In this document: piece after piece, positions 1 to 6,767 of the stretch
Position numbering within the stretch: position 1 is the first letter of the stretch
Layout of the letters: the number at the start of each line of letters is the position of its first letter
Assembly: GCA_902463905.1 (NCBI GenBank)
Contig: CABQHF010000040.1
Location: 1-12,609 of the forward strand
DNA length: 12,609 bases
From: an uncultured Faecalibacterium sp.
Lineage (GTDB): Bacteria > Bacillota > Clostridia > Oscillospirales > Ruminococcaceae
Reading direction: 5' to 3'
Program-made: the position numbers and the translations under genes
The notes under the pieces: generated by a model
Told to the model about the DNA's origin: nothing
Databases searched by the model: none
The model's input: only the letters and a program-made list of their open reading frames with translations

Positions 1-605
1 TGATCGAGAAGTGCCTGGGCCGCGAAGTGCCCCACGGCGGTCTGCCCGCCGATGCCGGCGCCATCGTGATGAACGTGACCAGTGTGTCCACCCTGGGCAA
101 GTATCTGGCTACCGGTATGCCGGTGGTCCAGCGCACCATCACCGTGGACGGCGATGCCTGCGAGAAGCCTCAGAACATCGTGGTGCCTGTGGGTACCGCA
201 TATCAGGACATCATCGACTTTGCCGGTGTCAAGGGCACCCTGGGCAAGGTGGTGGCCGGCGGTGCCATGATGGGCCCCGCTGTGGAGAACCTGAACTACC
301 CCACCACCAAGACGACCTCAGGCCTGATCCTGCTGAGCGAGGCTGCTGCACAGCCCGCCCCGGTGAACCCCTGCATCCGCTGCGGCCGCTGCGTGGAGTA
401 CTGCCCCATGGGCCTGGAGCCTGTGGAAGTGAACCAGGCTTACGCTGCCCGTGACGTGCAGGAGCTGGGCAAGCTGCATGCAGACTACTGCTTCAACTGC
501 GGCAGCTGCTCCTTCGTCTGCCCGGCCAAGCGCCCGGTGACCCAGATGATGAGCCTGGCAAAGGCATTCTACCTTGGTGAAATCAAAAAAGGAGGCAATA
601 AGTAA
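1..605 (+). CDS. rnfC: Rnf complex subunit C, 3' part (NADH-side iron-sulfur flavoprotein)
   Basis: This is the C-terminal part of RnfC; the gene is cut by the left edge and the visible reading frame begins at base 3 (I-E-K-C-L-G). RnfC is the peripheral subunit that carries FMN and exchanges electrons with NAD(H). Two four-cysteine motifs are visible: CIRCGRCVEYCP at 372-407 and CFNCGSCSFVCP at 489-524. They fit the two [4Fe-4S] clusters of the family's C-terminal ferredoxin domain. The upstream part, with the GGAMMGPAVE stretch and the TTSGLILLSE strand, matches the SLBB/linker region. The NADH and FMN sites would lie upstream, outside the window. The stop codon overlaps the rnfD start by one base (TAATG), which indicates translational coupling. 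A GTG at 27 opens a frame but is internal, because the conserved frame continues upstream of it. Confidence 0.95.
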   Translation, partial: IEKCLGREVPHGGLPADAGAIVMNVTSVSTLGKYLATGMPVVQRTITVDGDACEKPQNIVVPVGTAYQDIIDFAGVKGTLGKVVAGGAMMGPAVENLNYPTTKTTSGLILLSEAAAQPAPVNPCIRCGRCVEYCPMGLEPVEVNQAYAARDVQELGKLHADYCFNCGSCSFVCPAKRPVTQMMSLAKAFYLGEIKKGGNK

Positions 606-1564
606 TGGATACGAAGCTTATTGTTTCGGCTTCCCCGCATGTGCGCAGCGAAGAGACCACGCAGGGCCTGATGGCCAACGTGATCGTGGCCCTGTGCCCC
701 TGTGTGGTAGCCTCTGCCATCATTTTCGGCGTGCGTGCCCTGCTGGTCACGGCAGTGTCCGTCATCGCCTGTGTGTTCTTTGAGTGGCTGTACTGCAAGC
801 TGCTGAAGCGCCCCAACCCCATCAGTGACCTGTCCGCTGTGGTCACCGGCATCATCCTGGCCATGAACGTGCCCGTGGGCATGCCCATCGGCCAGCTGAT
901 CATCGGCGATCTGGTGGCCATCGTCATCGTCAAGCAGCTGTTCGGCGGCATCGGCATGAACTTTGCCAACCCCGCTCTGGTGGGCCGTATCGTGCTGTTC
1001 ATCAGCTTTGCCGGTTCCATGAACAAGTGGGTGTTCCCGGATGCAGCGGTGGACCAGCTGTCCAGCGCTACCCCGCTGGCTGTGGCCGATAAGTCCAAGC
1101 TGAGCCTGCTGGATCTGTTCATGGGCATCCATGGCGGTGTGCTGGGTGAGACCTGCGCTCTGGCCATCGTGCTGGGCCTTGTCTACCTGGTGGCCACCAA
1201 GACCATCAGCATCGCCATCCCTGCTTCTTATGTGGGCAGCATGTTCGTGTTCTACCTGATCGCTACCCGCGATCTGCACGCTGCGCTGGCAGCCGTGCTG
1301 AGCGGCGGCCTGCTGTTCGGTGCCGTGTTCATGGCCACCGACTACGTCACCAGCCCCTTCACCCTGAAGGGCAAACTGGTGTACGGTGTGGCACTGGGCA
1401 TCGTGACCTTTGCCATCCGTTACTGGGGCAGCTACACCGAGGGCGTGTCCTTCGCACTGCTGTTCATGAACCTGTGGGTCCCGTACATCAATGACCTGAC
1501 CCGTCAGACCCCGTATGGCTATGTCAAGCCTGCAAAGAAAGCGAAGGAGGGTGCTGACAAATGA
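605..1564 (+). CDS. rnfD: Rnf complex subunit D (membrane flavoprotein)
   Basis: RnfD (319 aa) is an integral membrane subunit carrying covalent FMN; it is homologous to NqrB and forms part of the ion-translocating core. The family start SPHVRSEETT is present, followed by about nine to ten hydrophobic segments. The flavinylation site is visible as D150-QLSSAT-P157, with Thr156 as the likely FMN attachment residue; the usual SGAT appears here as SSAT. A second family signature, MATDYVTSP, lies near residue 263. The start at 605 is supported by GGAGG about 10 bases upstream inside the end of rnfC and by full-length agreement with the family. It overlaps rnfC by one base and rnfG by four (ATGA). 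Confidence 0.95.
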   Translation: MDTKLIVSASPHVRSEETTQGLMANVIVALCPCVVASAIIFGVRALLVTAVSVIACVFFEWLYCKLLKRPNPISDLSAVVTGIILAMNVPVGMPIGQLIIGDLVAIVIVKQLFGGIGMNFANPALVGRIVLFISFAGSMNKWVFPDAAVDQLSSATPLAVADKSKLSLLDLFMGIHGGVLGETCALAIVLGLVYLVATKTISIAIPASYVGSMFVFYLIATRDLHAALAAVLSGGLLFGAVFMATDYVTSPFTLKGKLVYGVALGIVTFAIRYWGSYTEGVSFALLFMNLWVPYINDLTRQTPYGYVKPAKKAKEGADK

Positions 1565-2118
1565 GTAAGACCTCGAATTCCAACTGGGAGACTACCATCA
1601 AGCCCATCGTTGTGCTGAGCGTGATCTCTCTGGTCGTCAGCCTGCTGCTGGCTCTGGTGAACTCCATGACCGCTCCGGTCATTGCCGAGAACACCAAGCG
1701 CACCACGCTGGCTGCTTATGTCGGCGTGCTGCCCACCGTCTCGGATGCTTCCGAGCTGGAGGAAGTGACCGGCTACACCACCGAAAATGTCACCGGTGTG
1801 GTCAAGGCTCCGGACGGCAGCCTGGCCATCAAGGCTGAGGAATCCGGCTTCGACGGCGGCATCGTCACCGTCATCGTCGGCATGGACGCCAACGGCACCG
1901 AGACCGGCATCTGGGTGGATGCTTCCACCCAGACCAAGGGCATCGGCAGTGCCGTGGCCGAAGACGATTTCCTGAAGCAGTTCGACGGCCTGGATTGCAC
2001 CCAGAGCGTTGTGATGGGCCAGAACGGCGTGGACGGCAAGACCGGCGCGACCTTCTCCTCCAAGGCACTGTTTGCCGCTCTGAACGACATCGTCAACTGC
2101 TACAATGAGCTGGCATAA
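1561..2118 (+). CDS. rnfG: Rnf complex subunit G (membrane-anchored flavoprotein)
   Basis: RnfG (185 aa) has one N-terminal transmembrane helix (about residues 15-38) and an extracytoplasmic FMN-binding domain; in the family FMN is joined by a phosphoester bond to a threonine. The ApbE flavinylation motif is seen as D158-GKTGAT with Thr164 as acceptor, followed by FSSKAL. A KGIGSAVAEDDFLKQF stretch (about residues 126-141) matches the family's conserved GLG-type loop ahead of the flavin site. The ATG overlaps the rnfD stop as ATGA, and a GAAGGAGG sequence sits just upstream. It relays electrons between the soluble and membrane redox centres. No ApbE flavin transferase gene is seen in the window. 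Confidence 0.95.
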   Translation: MSKTSNSNWETTIKPIVVLSVISLVVSLLLALVNSMTAPVIAENTKRTTLAAYVGVLPTVSDASELEEVTGYTTENVTGVVKAPDGSLAIKAEESGFDGGIVTVIVGMDANGTETGIWVDASTQTKGIGSAVAEDDFLKQFDGLDCTQSVVMGQNGVDGKTGATFSSKALFAALNDIVNCYNELA

Positions 2119-2134
2119 AGGAGGTTGGTAAGAA

Positions 2135-2800
2135 ATGGCACAAGAAAAGAAGTCCAAGGTAAGCATCCTTACCAACGGCATCATCAAAGAGAACCCCGTT
2201 CTGCGTCTGGTTCTGGGCACCTGCTCCACGCTGGCTGTTACCACCGCAGTGTCCAGTGCACTGGGCATGGGCGCTGCGTTCACCTTCGTGCTGGTGTGCG
2301 CCAACATCATGATCTCCCTGCTGCGCAAGGTGATCCCCGGCAAGGTGCATCTGCCCTGCTACATCGTCATCATTGCAGGCTTCGTGACCATCGTGCAGAT
2401 GTTCATGCAGGCCTACATGGAAAGCCTGTACAACGCATTGGGCGTGTTCCTGCCCCTGATCGTTGTCAACTGTATCATTCTGGGCCGTGCTGAGATGTTC
2501 GCCTGCAAGAACAGCGTGGTGGACTCCGCACTGGACGGCATCGGCATGGGCATCGGCTACACCCTGACTGTCGTGCTGATGGCTACCATCCGTGAGATCC
2601 TGGGCAGCGGCACCTGGCTGGGCTTCAAGATCCTGCCGGACAGCGTTGCCAAGATCGGCATCATGACCCAGGCTCCCGGCGCATTCTTCTGCTTCGGCCT
2701 GCTGATGGCCGGCTGTGTGTGGCTGGAAGGCAAGCTGGACGCCCGCATCGAGCGCAAGAGCTGCTGTGACATTGACAACCTGAAGAAGGAGGCGGAATAA
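2135..2800 (+). CDS. rnfE: Rnf complex subunit E (membrane subunit)
   Basis: RnfE (221 aa) is the NqrD homologue, a six-helix membrane protein that packs against RnfA. In this family each partner provides two cysteines to an iron-sulfur cluster buried in the membrane. The expected residues are visible at Cys30 (LGTCSTLAVTT) and Cys113 (VVNCIILGRAE). The N-terminal motif NGIIKENPVLRLVLGTC and the GRAEMFA turn are family hallmarks. AAGGAGG at 2118-2124 lies about 10 bases before the ATG. The C-terminus is a charged cytoplasmic tail containing a CC pair. Only one base separates its stop from the rnfA start. Confidence 0.95.
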   Translation: MAQEKKSKVSILTNGIIKENPVLRLVLGTCSTLAVTTAVSSALGMGAAFTFVLVCANIMISLLRKVIPGKVHLPCYIVIIAGFVTIVQMFMQAYMESLYNALGVFLPLIVVNCIILGRAEMFACKNSVVDSALDGIGMGIGYTLTVVLMATIREILGSGTWLGFKILPDSVAKIGIMTQAPGAFFCFGLLMAGCVWLEGKLDARIERKSCCDIDNLKKEAE

Positions 2801-2801
2801 G

Positions 2802-3434
2802 ATGCTCGTCAAACTCGCTGCTATCTTCTTCAGCATGATCCTTGTCAACAACTACGTGCTGGTGAAGTTCTATGGTATCTGCCCGTTCCTGGGCGTTTCC
2901 AAAAAGCTGGACTCCTCCGTTGGTATGTCCGGCGCTGTTATCTTCGTCATGTTCATGGCCACGGCCGTGACCTTCCCCATCCAGATCTTCATCCTGGATC
3001 CGGCTGGTCTGGGCTATCTGCAGACCATCGTGTTCATTCTGGTCATCGCCGTGCTGGTGCAGTTCATCGAGATCTTCCTCAAGAAGTATATCGTTGCCCT
3101 GTACAACTCGCTGGGCGTTTACCTGCCCCTGATCACCACCAACTGCTGCGTGCTGGCTGTCACCATCCTGGTCGTGGATGACTACGGTGCAGACGTGGCT
3201 GCTTTGGGCTTTGGCGCTGCCTACATCGAGGCTCTGGTCTGTGCCATCGGCGCAGGCGTCGGCTTCATGCTGGCCATGGTCATGTTCAGCGGCGTGCGCA
3301 AGCGCGTGGAAGCCTGCGATCCCCCGGCACCCTTCAAGGGCCTGCCCATCACCCTGATCGCAGCAGCAATCACCAGCCTGTCCTTCATGGGCTTCGGCGG
3401 CATCGTCGAAAACCTGTTCAATGTCACGCTGTAA
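2802..3434 (+). CDS. rnfA: Rnf complex subunit A (membrane subunit)
   Basis: RnfA (210 aa) is the NqrE homologue and the pseudo-symmetric partner of RnfE. Six hydrophobic segments are seen. The paired cysteines expected for the shared membrane iron-sulfur cluster are Cys27 (FYGICPFLG) and Cys115/116 (TTNCCVLAV). The motif NNYVLVKFYGICPFLGVSKK near the N-terminus is diagnostic. At 210 residues it is slightly longer than the roughly 190 I expect, with the extra length in the C-terminal region. It starts one base after rnfE, with AAGGAGG inside the end of rnfE as ribosome binding site. Confidence 0.95.
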   Translation: MLVKLAAIFFSMILVNNYVLVKFYGICPFLGVSKKLDSSVGMSGAVIFVMFMATAVTFPIQIFILDPAGLGYLQTIVFILVIAVLVQFIEIFLKKYIVALYNSLGVYLPLITTNCCVLAVTILVVDDYGADVAALGFGAAYIEALVCAIGAGVGFMLAMVMFSGVRKRVEACDPPAPFKGLPITLIAAAITSLSFMGFGGIVENLFNVTL

Positions 3435-3449
3435 GGGAGGAACAGGAAA

Positions 3450-4349
3450 ATGAGTATTGTATCTGCTGTTGTTCTGTGTACCCTCGTGGGCGCAGTCGGT
3501 GCCATCATCCTGGTCGCAGCGGCCAAGTTCATGGCGGTCGAGGAAGACCCCCGTATTGAGGAAGTTGCCGGCTGCCTGGCCGGTGCAAACTGCGGCGGCT
3601 GCGGCTACGCAGGCTGTGCCGACTACGCAAAGGCTGTTGTTATGGACGGTGTGCCTTGCGACAAGTGCGCACCCGGCGGCCCCAAGGCTGCTGCTGCCAT
3701 CGCCAAGATCATGGGCGGCGAGGCCAGCGCTGTGGAGAAAAAGGCTGTGGTCCAGTGCCAGGGCAGTTCCGAGCACTGCAAGCCCAGCTATGATTACAAG
3801 GGCATCCAGACCTGTGCCGCTGCTGCGGCCCTGTACGGCGGCCCCAAGACCTGCTCCTTCGCCTGCATCGGCCTGGGCGACTGCACCAAGGTGTGCAAGT
3901 TCGACGCCATCCACATCGTGGACGGTGTGGCCAAGGTGGACAAGGACAAGTGCACCGGCTGCGGTGCCTGCGCCAACACCTGCCCCAAGAAGGTCATTAT
4001 GATCGACGCCGCCGGCCCGCGCAAGCCCGTTGTCATGTGCTCCAACAAGGACAAGGGCGCTGTGGCCAACAAGGTCTGCACCACCTCCTGCATCGCCTGC
4101 GGTATGTGCGAGCGTACCTGTAAGTTCGATGCCATCCATGTGGTGGACGGCGTGGCCCGTGTGGACTACGACAAGTGCAAGGGCTGCGGTATGTGCGCCC
4201 AGAAGTGCCCGAAGAAGATCATCCTCTTCCCGCTGAAGGACGATCCGTATCCCCCGAAGCCGGTGGTGAAGCCCGCCGCTCCCGCTGCTGCACCCGCAGC
4301 AAAGCCGGAAGCCAAGGCAGAGGCAAAGCCTGAGACCAAGGCGGAGTAA
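3450..4349 (+). CDS. rnfB: Rnf complex subunit B (multi-cluster ferredoxin subunit)
   Basis: RnfB (299 aa) is the membrane-anchored polyferredoxin thought to accept electrons from reduced ferredoxin. It has an N-terminal helix (about residues 3-27), then the RnfB iron-sulfur domain with Cys48, 51, 56 and 73 (NCGGCGYAGC...KCAPGG). Ferredoxin-type cysteine groups follow: C135/139/145/149, C168/171/174/178, C210/214/217/220/224 and C243/246/249/253. Residues 149-185 and 224-260 are a clear internal repeat (27 of 37 identical by eye). After the last cluster comes a tail of about 38 residues rich in Pro, Ala, Lys and Glu (262-299), without visible fold. GGGAGG at 3435-3440 lies 9 bases before the ATG. 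It is the last gene of the operon; a terminator follows 21 bases after the stop. Confidence 0.95.
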   Translation: MSIVSAVVLCTLVGAVGAIILVAAAKFMAVEEDPRIEEVAGCLAGANCGGCGYAGCADYAKAVVMDGVPCDKCAPGGPKAAAAIAKIMGGEASAVEKKAVVQCQGSSEHCKPSYDYKGIQTCAAAAALYGGPKTCSFACIGLGDCTKVCKFDAIHIVDGVAKVDKDKCTGCGACANTCPKKVIMIDAAGPRKPVVMCSNKDKGAVANKVCTTSCIACGMCERTCKFDAIHVVDGVARVDYDKCKGCGMCAQKCPKKIILFPLKDDPYPPKPVVKPAAPAAAPAAKPEAKAEAKPETKAE

Positions 4350-4370
4350 AACCGCATCAAGCAAACCCTG

Positions 4371-4406
4371 AAAGAAGGGATGGGCGCTCGTCCATCCCTT
4401 CTTTTT
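4371..4406 (+). terminator. Rho-independent terminator of the rnf operon
   Basis: A perfect 13-bp stem, AAAGAAGGGATGG (4371-4383) with CCATCCCTTCTTT (4392-4404), has an 8-base apex and runs into a T-tract at 4402-4406. It starts 21 bases after the rnfB stop, so it most likely ends the Rnf transcript and isolates the MFS gene. Confidence 0.9.
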
Positions 4407-4428
4407 GTGCTTTATGGGAAAAATTCGG

Positions 4429-4456
4429 TTGCATTGGGGCAGAATTGTGGTTTAAT
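4429..4456 (+). promoter_or_regulatory. Candidate promoter for the MFS gene
   Basis: TTGCAT (4429-4434) and TTTAAT (4451-4456) are separated by 16 bases. The -10 matches 5 of 6 consensus bases but the -35 only 3 of 6. The main support is position: it falls between the rnf terminator and the MFS start, where a promoter is needed. Confidence 0.4.
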
Positions 4457-4491
4457 GGAAAAAAACCTTGTGGGAGGAAATGAGGAACACC

Positions 4492-5628
4492 ATGGAACAA
4501 CAAAACGAACGCCTGCGCAATACAGGCTTTGCGACCTTCTTTTTCAGCGGCATCTGCGCCATCAGCGCGGGCGTGGTGGTCAGCCTGCTGCAGGAGCGTT
4601 ACGGTTTTGCCTACGGTATGACCGGCACCCTGCTCTCCATGATGAGCGTGGGCAACCTGCTGGCCGGTTTTCTCATCGCGATGCTGCCGGGTGCGCTGGG
4701 CATGAAGCCCAGTGTCCTGCTGCTGACCATCGGCTATGCGGTGGGCTATGCCATCATGGGTCTGACCGGGGCCGAGCTGCTGCTGGCACTGGCGTTTTTC
4801 CTTGTGGGCATCGCCAAGGGCAGCGTTATCAACACCTGTACGATTCTGGTCAGTGACCACTCTGCCGACCGCACCCGCGGCATGAACCTGATGCACAGCT
4901 GCTATGCCTGCGGCGCACTGCTGTGCCCCTTCCTGATCGCGGCGGCCGCAAAGGTGAGCACCGAGCTGGCGGTGTTCCTGCTGGCAGGCTTGGGCCTTGT
5001 GCTGTGGCTGGTGTATCTGGGCACGCCGTTTGCAGGCGGCAAGGCCAAAAAGAGCGGCAAGGAAGTGACCGACTGGAGCTTCCTGCGCTCTACCCGGTTC
5101 TGGCTGCTGACGGGTCTGTTGTTCTGCCAGAATGCCGCCGAGCAGAGCGTCACCGGCTGGATGGTCACCTATTTCAAGGGCAGCGGCATCATTGCCGGTT
5201 CCCTGGCCGCTTACACCGTCACCGTGATGTGGGGTGCAACGCTGGTGGCACGGCTGCTCATCGCCTTTGTGTTCCCCTTCAAGAACCCCCGCAAGGCCAT
5301 GGTGGGCATGAGCGTGCTGTGCAGCATTTTCTATGTGCTGATGGTCATGGCCCACACCCAGGGTGCAGCCATCCTGCTGCTGTTTGCCTTTGCCTTCTCC
5401 ATGGCGGGACTGAACCCCACCGCTGTGGCCAGTGCGGGCCGGATGACCAGCGTAGCCAGTATGGGCATCATGCTGCCGGTGGCCTCCAGTGGCGCCATCC
5501 TCATGCCGTGGATCATCGGCATCATCGCCGAGAAGGTCAGCCTTGCCGCCGGTATGGCCTCCAACATCGTGCCCTGTGTAGGCCTTGTGATCTTCACCCT
5601 GCTGGTGGCACGCCTGCCGGAGGAATAA
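4492..5628 (+). CDS. Major facilitator superfamily permease, FucP-like sugar type
   Basis: This is a 378-residue polytopic membrane protein with hydrophobic segments along its length and a charged central loop (about residues 177-200, AKKSGKE) splitting two halves, as in MFS transporters. The GIAKGSVINT segment (107-116) and the NLMHSCYACGALLCPFL stretch (132-148) resemble the NL-H-x-xx-GALLGP pattern of fucose/glucose permease-like MFS members. That suggests a sugar or small organic solute carrier, but the substrate cannot be told. ATG 4492 is chosen because GAGG (4482-4485) lies 6 bases upstream; ATG 4480 has GGGAGG only 2 bases away, so four extra residues remain possible. It stands alone between the rnf terminator and convergent queH. 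Confidence 0.8.
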   Translation: MEQQNERLRNTGFATFFFSGICAISAGVVVSLLQERYGFAYGMTGTLLSMMSVGNLLAGFLIAMLPGALGMKPSVLLLTIGYAVGYAIMGLTGAELLLALAFFLVGIAKGSVINTCTILVSDHSADRTRGMNLMHSCYACGALLCPFLIAAAAKVSTELAVFLLAGLGLVLWLVYLGTPFAGGKAKKSGKEVTDWSFLRSTRFWLLTGLLFCQNAAEQSVTGWMVTYFKGSGIIAGSLAAYTVTVMWGATLVARLLIAFVFPFKNPRKAMVGMSVLCSIFYVLMVMAHTQGAAILLLFAFAFSMAGLNPTAVASAGRMTSVASMGIMLPVASSGAILMPWIIGIIAEKVSLAAGMASNIVPCVGLVIFTLLVARLPEE

Positions 5629-5666
5629 GGAAATGAGGTCCTGCTGGCGCAGAAATGATGTGCTGC

Positions 5667-5714
5667 CGAAATAATAAATAAGAATTCCGCTATGGATGCC
5701 CAGAGCAGAGCGGA
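5667..5714 (-). terminator. Weak hairpin between convergent MFS gene and queH
   Basis: The 108-base gap between the convergent MFS gene and queH has no gene. Read on the minus strand, TCCGCT (5714-5709) can pair with AGCGGA (5691-5686) across a 17-base loop, followed by the U-rich stretch ATTCTTATTTATTATTT. An alternative overlapping stem is ATGCCC/GGGCAT (5696-5701/5715-5720). Both are short, so this is only a candidate end for queH transcripts. Confidence 0.3.
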
Positions 5715-5736
5715 GGGCATTTTGGAGCGTTCTGCG

Positions 5737-6357
5737 TTATCTCTCAATGCCCCGGGCCTTTGCGCTGAACTCGCACCCGCAGTAGTCCTGCCGGTAGAGG
5801 TGGTACTCCTCCGACAGCTGCAGGGAACGCAGGTATCCGTTGTGCTTTTTGAAGTCCGAGGGCAGGTGCTTCACCCCGAATTCCGCTTCCAGCTCCTGCC
5901 CGATGGCGTTGATGCGCTTGGCGTCCTTGTGGGGGCTGATGGACAGGGTGGTGGTGAACCAGTCGAAGCCGTGTTCGGCAGCGTACTGCGCCGCCCGGCG
6001 CATCCGCAGCCGGTAGCAGACGGTGCAGCGGCCGCCGCGCTCCGGCTCGTTTTCCAGCCCCTGCACGGCAGAGTAGAACTCCTGCGGGGCGTAGGTGTCC
6101 TCCACCACGGTCACCCCCAGCGGGTGGGCCTCGGCCACGAACTTTTTCAGCTCCTCGCCCCGGCGGTGGTATTCCTCGGCCGGCCAGGTGTTGGGGTTAT
6201 AGTAGAGAACCGTGATCTCAAAATACTGGCACAGCTGCTCCAGCACCGCGCTGGAACAGGGGCCGCAGCAGGCGTGCAGCAAAAGGCGTGGGCGGGTGCC
6301 GCCCAGAGTTTTCAACACGGCGTCCATCTGCTGTGCAAAATTCAATTGAGTTGCCAT
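5737..6357 (-). CDS. queH: Epoxyqueuosine reductase QueH
   Basis: QueH (formerly DUF208) reduces epoxyqueuosine to queuosine in the tRNA wobble position, the last step of Q synthesis, using an iron-sulfur cluster; it is unrelated in sequence to QueG. The 206-residue protein shows the family motifs: HACCGPCSS with Cys30/31/34, YYNPNTWPAEEY, GGRCTVCYRLR with Cys111/114, the TTTLSISPHKD segment and a C-terminal YCGC (Cys193/195). All cysteines expected to bind the metal site are present. I chose ATG 6357 rather than the in-frame ATG at 6366: AGAGG directly abuts the latter, while it lies 9 bases before 6357. No other queuosine gene is nearby. It is divergent from the YnzC-like gene. Confidence 0.92.
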   Translation of the reverse strand: MATQLNFAQQMDAVLKTLGGTRPRLLLHACCGPCSSAVLEQLCQYFEITVLYYNPNTWPAEEYHRRGEELKKFVAEAHPLGVTVVEDTYAPQEFYSAVQGLENEPERGGRCTVCYRLRMRRAAQYAAEHGFDWFTTTLSISPHKDAKRINAIGQELEAEFGVKHLPSDFKKHNGYLRSLQLSEEYHLYRQDYCGCEFSAKARGIER

Positions 6358-6379
6358 TGATATCATCCTCTGTTATAAT
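6351..6379 (+). promoter_or_regulatory. Promoter of the YnzC-like gene
   Basis: TTGCCA (6351-6356), a 17-base spacer and TATAAT (6374-6379) with an upstream TG (6371-6372, extended -10) form a near-consensus sigma-A promoter. The predicted start is near 6386, giving a leader of about 46 bases. The -35 overlaps the first codons of queH on the other strand. Confidence 0.8.
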
Positions 6380-6397
6380 GTTTCTGTTGACATTATA
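6374..6397. repeat. Inverted repeat formed by the two -10 boxes
   Basis: TATAATGT (6374-6381) and ACATTATA (6390-6397) are a perfect 8-bp inverted repeat with an 8-base spacer. Each arm contains the -10 of one of the two divergent promoters. It may be simple promoter symmetry or an operator. Confidence 0.75.
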
Positions 6398-6400
6398 GCA
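6392..6400 (-). promoter_or_regulatory. Extended -10 promoter of queH
   Basis: On the minus strand TGCTATAAT (6400-6392) is a consensus extended -10. The -35 position (6420-6415, CTGTAT) is poor. The predicted start is near 6385, beside the plus-strand start, so the two polymerases would compete for the same DNA. Confidence 0.65.
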
Positions 6401-6431
6401 TATTTTGCGCTGAAATACAGGAGGTTCCCCC

Positions 6432-6656
6432 ATGACCCAGGAAAAGATCGCCCGCATCAATGAACTGGCAAAAAAGAGCAAGACCACCGGCCTGACCGAT
6501 GCCGAAAAGGCCGAGCAGCAGACCCTGCGGCAGGAGTATCTGGCCGATGTCAAGGCCAGCCTGCGCGCCCAGCTGGACCACACGTCCATCCAGGAGCCGG
6601 ACGGCACCATCCACAAGGTGACCCGCCGCACGGACGCAAAAAAGCCCCGCAGCTGA
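6432..6656 (+). CDS. UPF0291/DUF896 (YnzC family) small protein
   Basis: This 74-residue soluble protein has the YnzC-family pattern: an N-terminal helix (KIARINELAKKSK), the signature LTDAEKAEQQTLRQEYL (about 21-37), then a short helix (about 38-48) and a basic tail ending KKPRS. Family members are small helical proteins common in Firmicutes; some sit beside SOS genes, but their molecular role is not known to me. AGGAGG at 6419-6424 lies 7 bases before the ATG, and a strong promoter precedes it. It appears to be transcribed alone, since a terminator follows within 30 bases. Confidence 0.88.
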   Translation: MTQEKIARINELAKKSKTTGLTDAEKAEQQTLRQEYLADVKASLRAQLDHTSIQEPDGTIHKVTRRTDAKKPRS

Positions 6657-6683
6657 GCGGACCGCTTCCGGACCCGAATTTTG

Positions 6684-6723
6684 GAGGAAAATGCAGCCGA
6701 AAGGTGCGTTTTCCTCTTTTTTT
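6684..6723 (+). terminator. Rho-independent terminator of the YnzC-like gene
   Basis: GAGGAAAATGCA (6684-6695) pairs with TGCGTTTTCCTC (6705-6716), with one G-U pair, around a 9-base loop; seven Ts follow (6717-6723). It separates the small gene from the purA promoter immediately downstream. Confidence 0.88.
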
Positions 6724-6736
6724 GCGCGGCAGACTG

Positions 6737-6750
6737 TGTTATACTATACT
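6737..6750 (+). promoter_or_regulatory. Promoter of purA
   Basis: Two overlapping -10 candidates are seen: TATACT at 6740-6745 with an upstream TG (TGTTATACT, extended -10), and TATACT at 6745-6750, which lies 17 bases from TTGCGC (6722-6727). Either gives a leader of about 110 bases before the purA ATG. I see no good -35 for the first and only 3 of 6 matches for the second. Confidence 0.55.
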
Positions 6751-6767
6751 AGTATTGGTGCGTGCTG

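Noticed and set aside
2661..4364. A 567-codon open frame on the minus strand opposite rnfE, rnfA and rnfB
   Set aside because: It is rich in His, Ala, Gly and Asp with no recognisable domain and lies exactly opposite three well-supported rnf genes. GC-rich codon bias produces such antisense frames. The same applies to the other long minus-strand frames across 569-2343, 4357-5355, 6856-8202 and 8199-9975.
4418..4440. A PurR-type box (AACCGAAT on the minus strand) upstream of the MFS gene
   Set aside because: Only one degenerate half-site without the required second site; likely chance.
4468..4491. TTG at 4468 as the MFS start
   Set aside because: It would lie before the GGGAGG sequence and adds no conserved residues; ATG 4492 or 4480 is better placed.
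5633..5674. A 13-codon ORF (MRSCWRRNDVLPK) just after the MFS stop with a weak AAGGA
   Set aside because: Ribosome signal overlaps the MFS stop and is weak; there is no other support.
6358..6366. ATG at 6366 as the queH start
   Set aside because: The AGAGG ribosome binding site directly touches this ATG. The ATG at 6357 has correct spacing.
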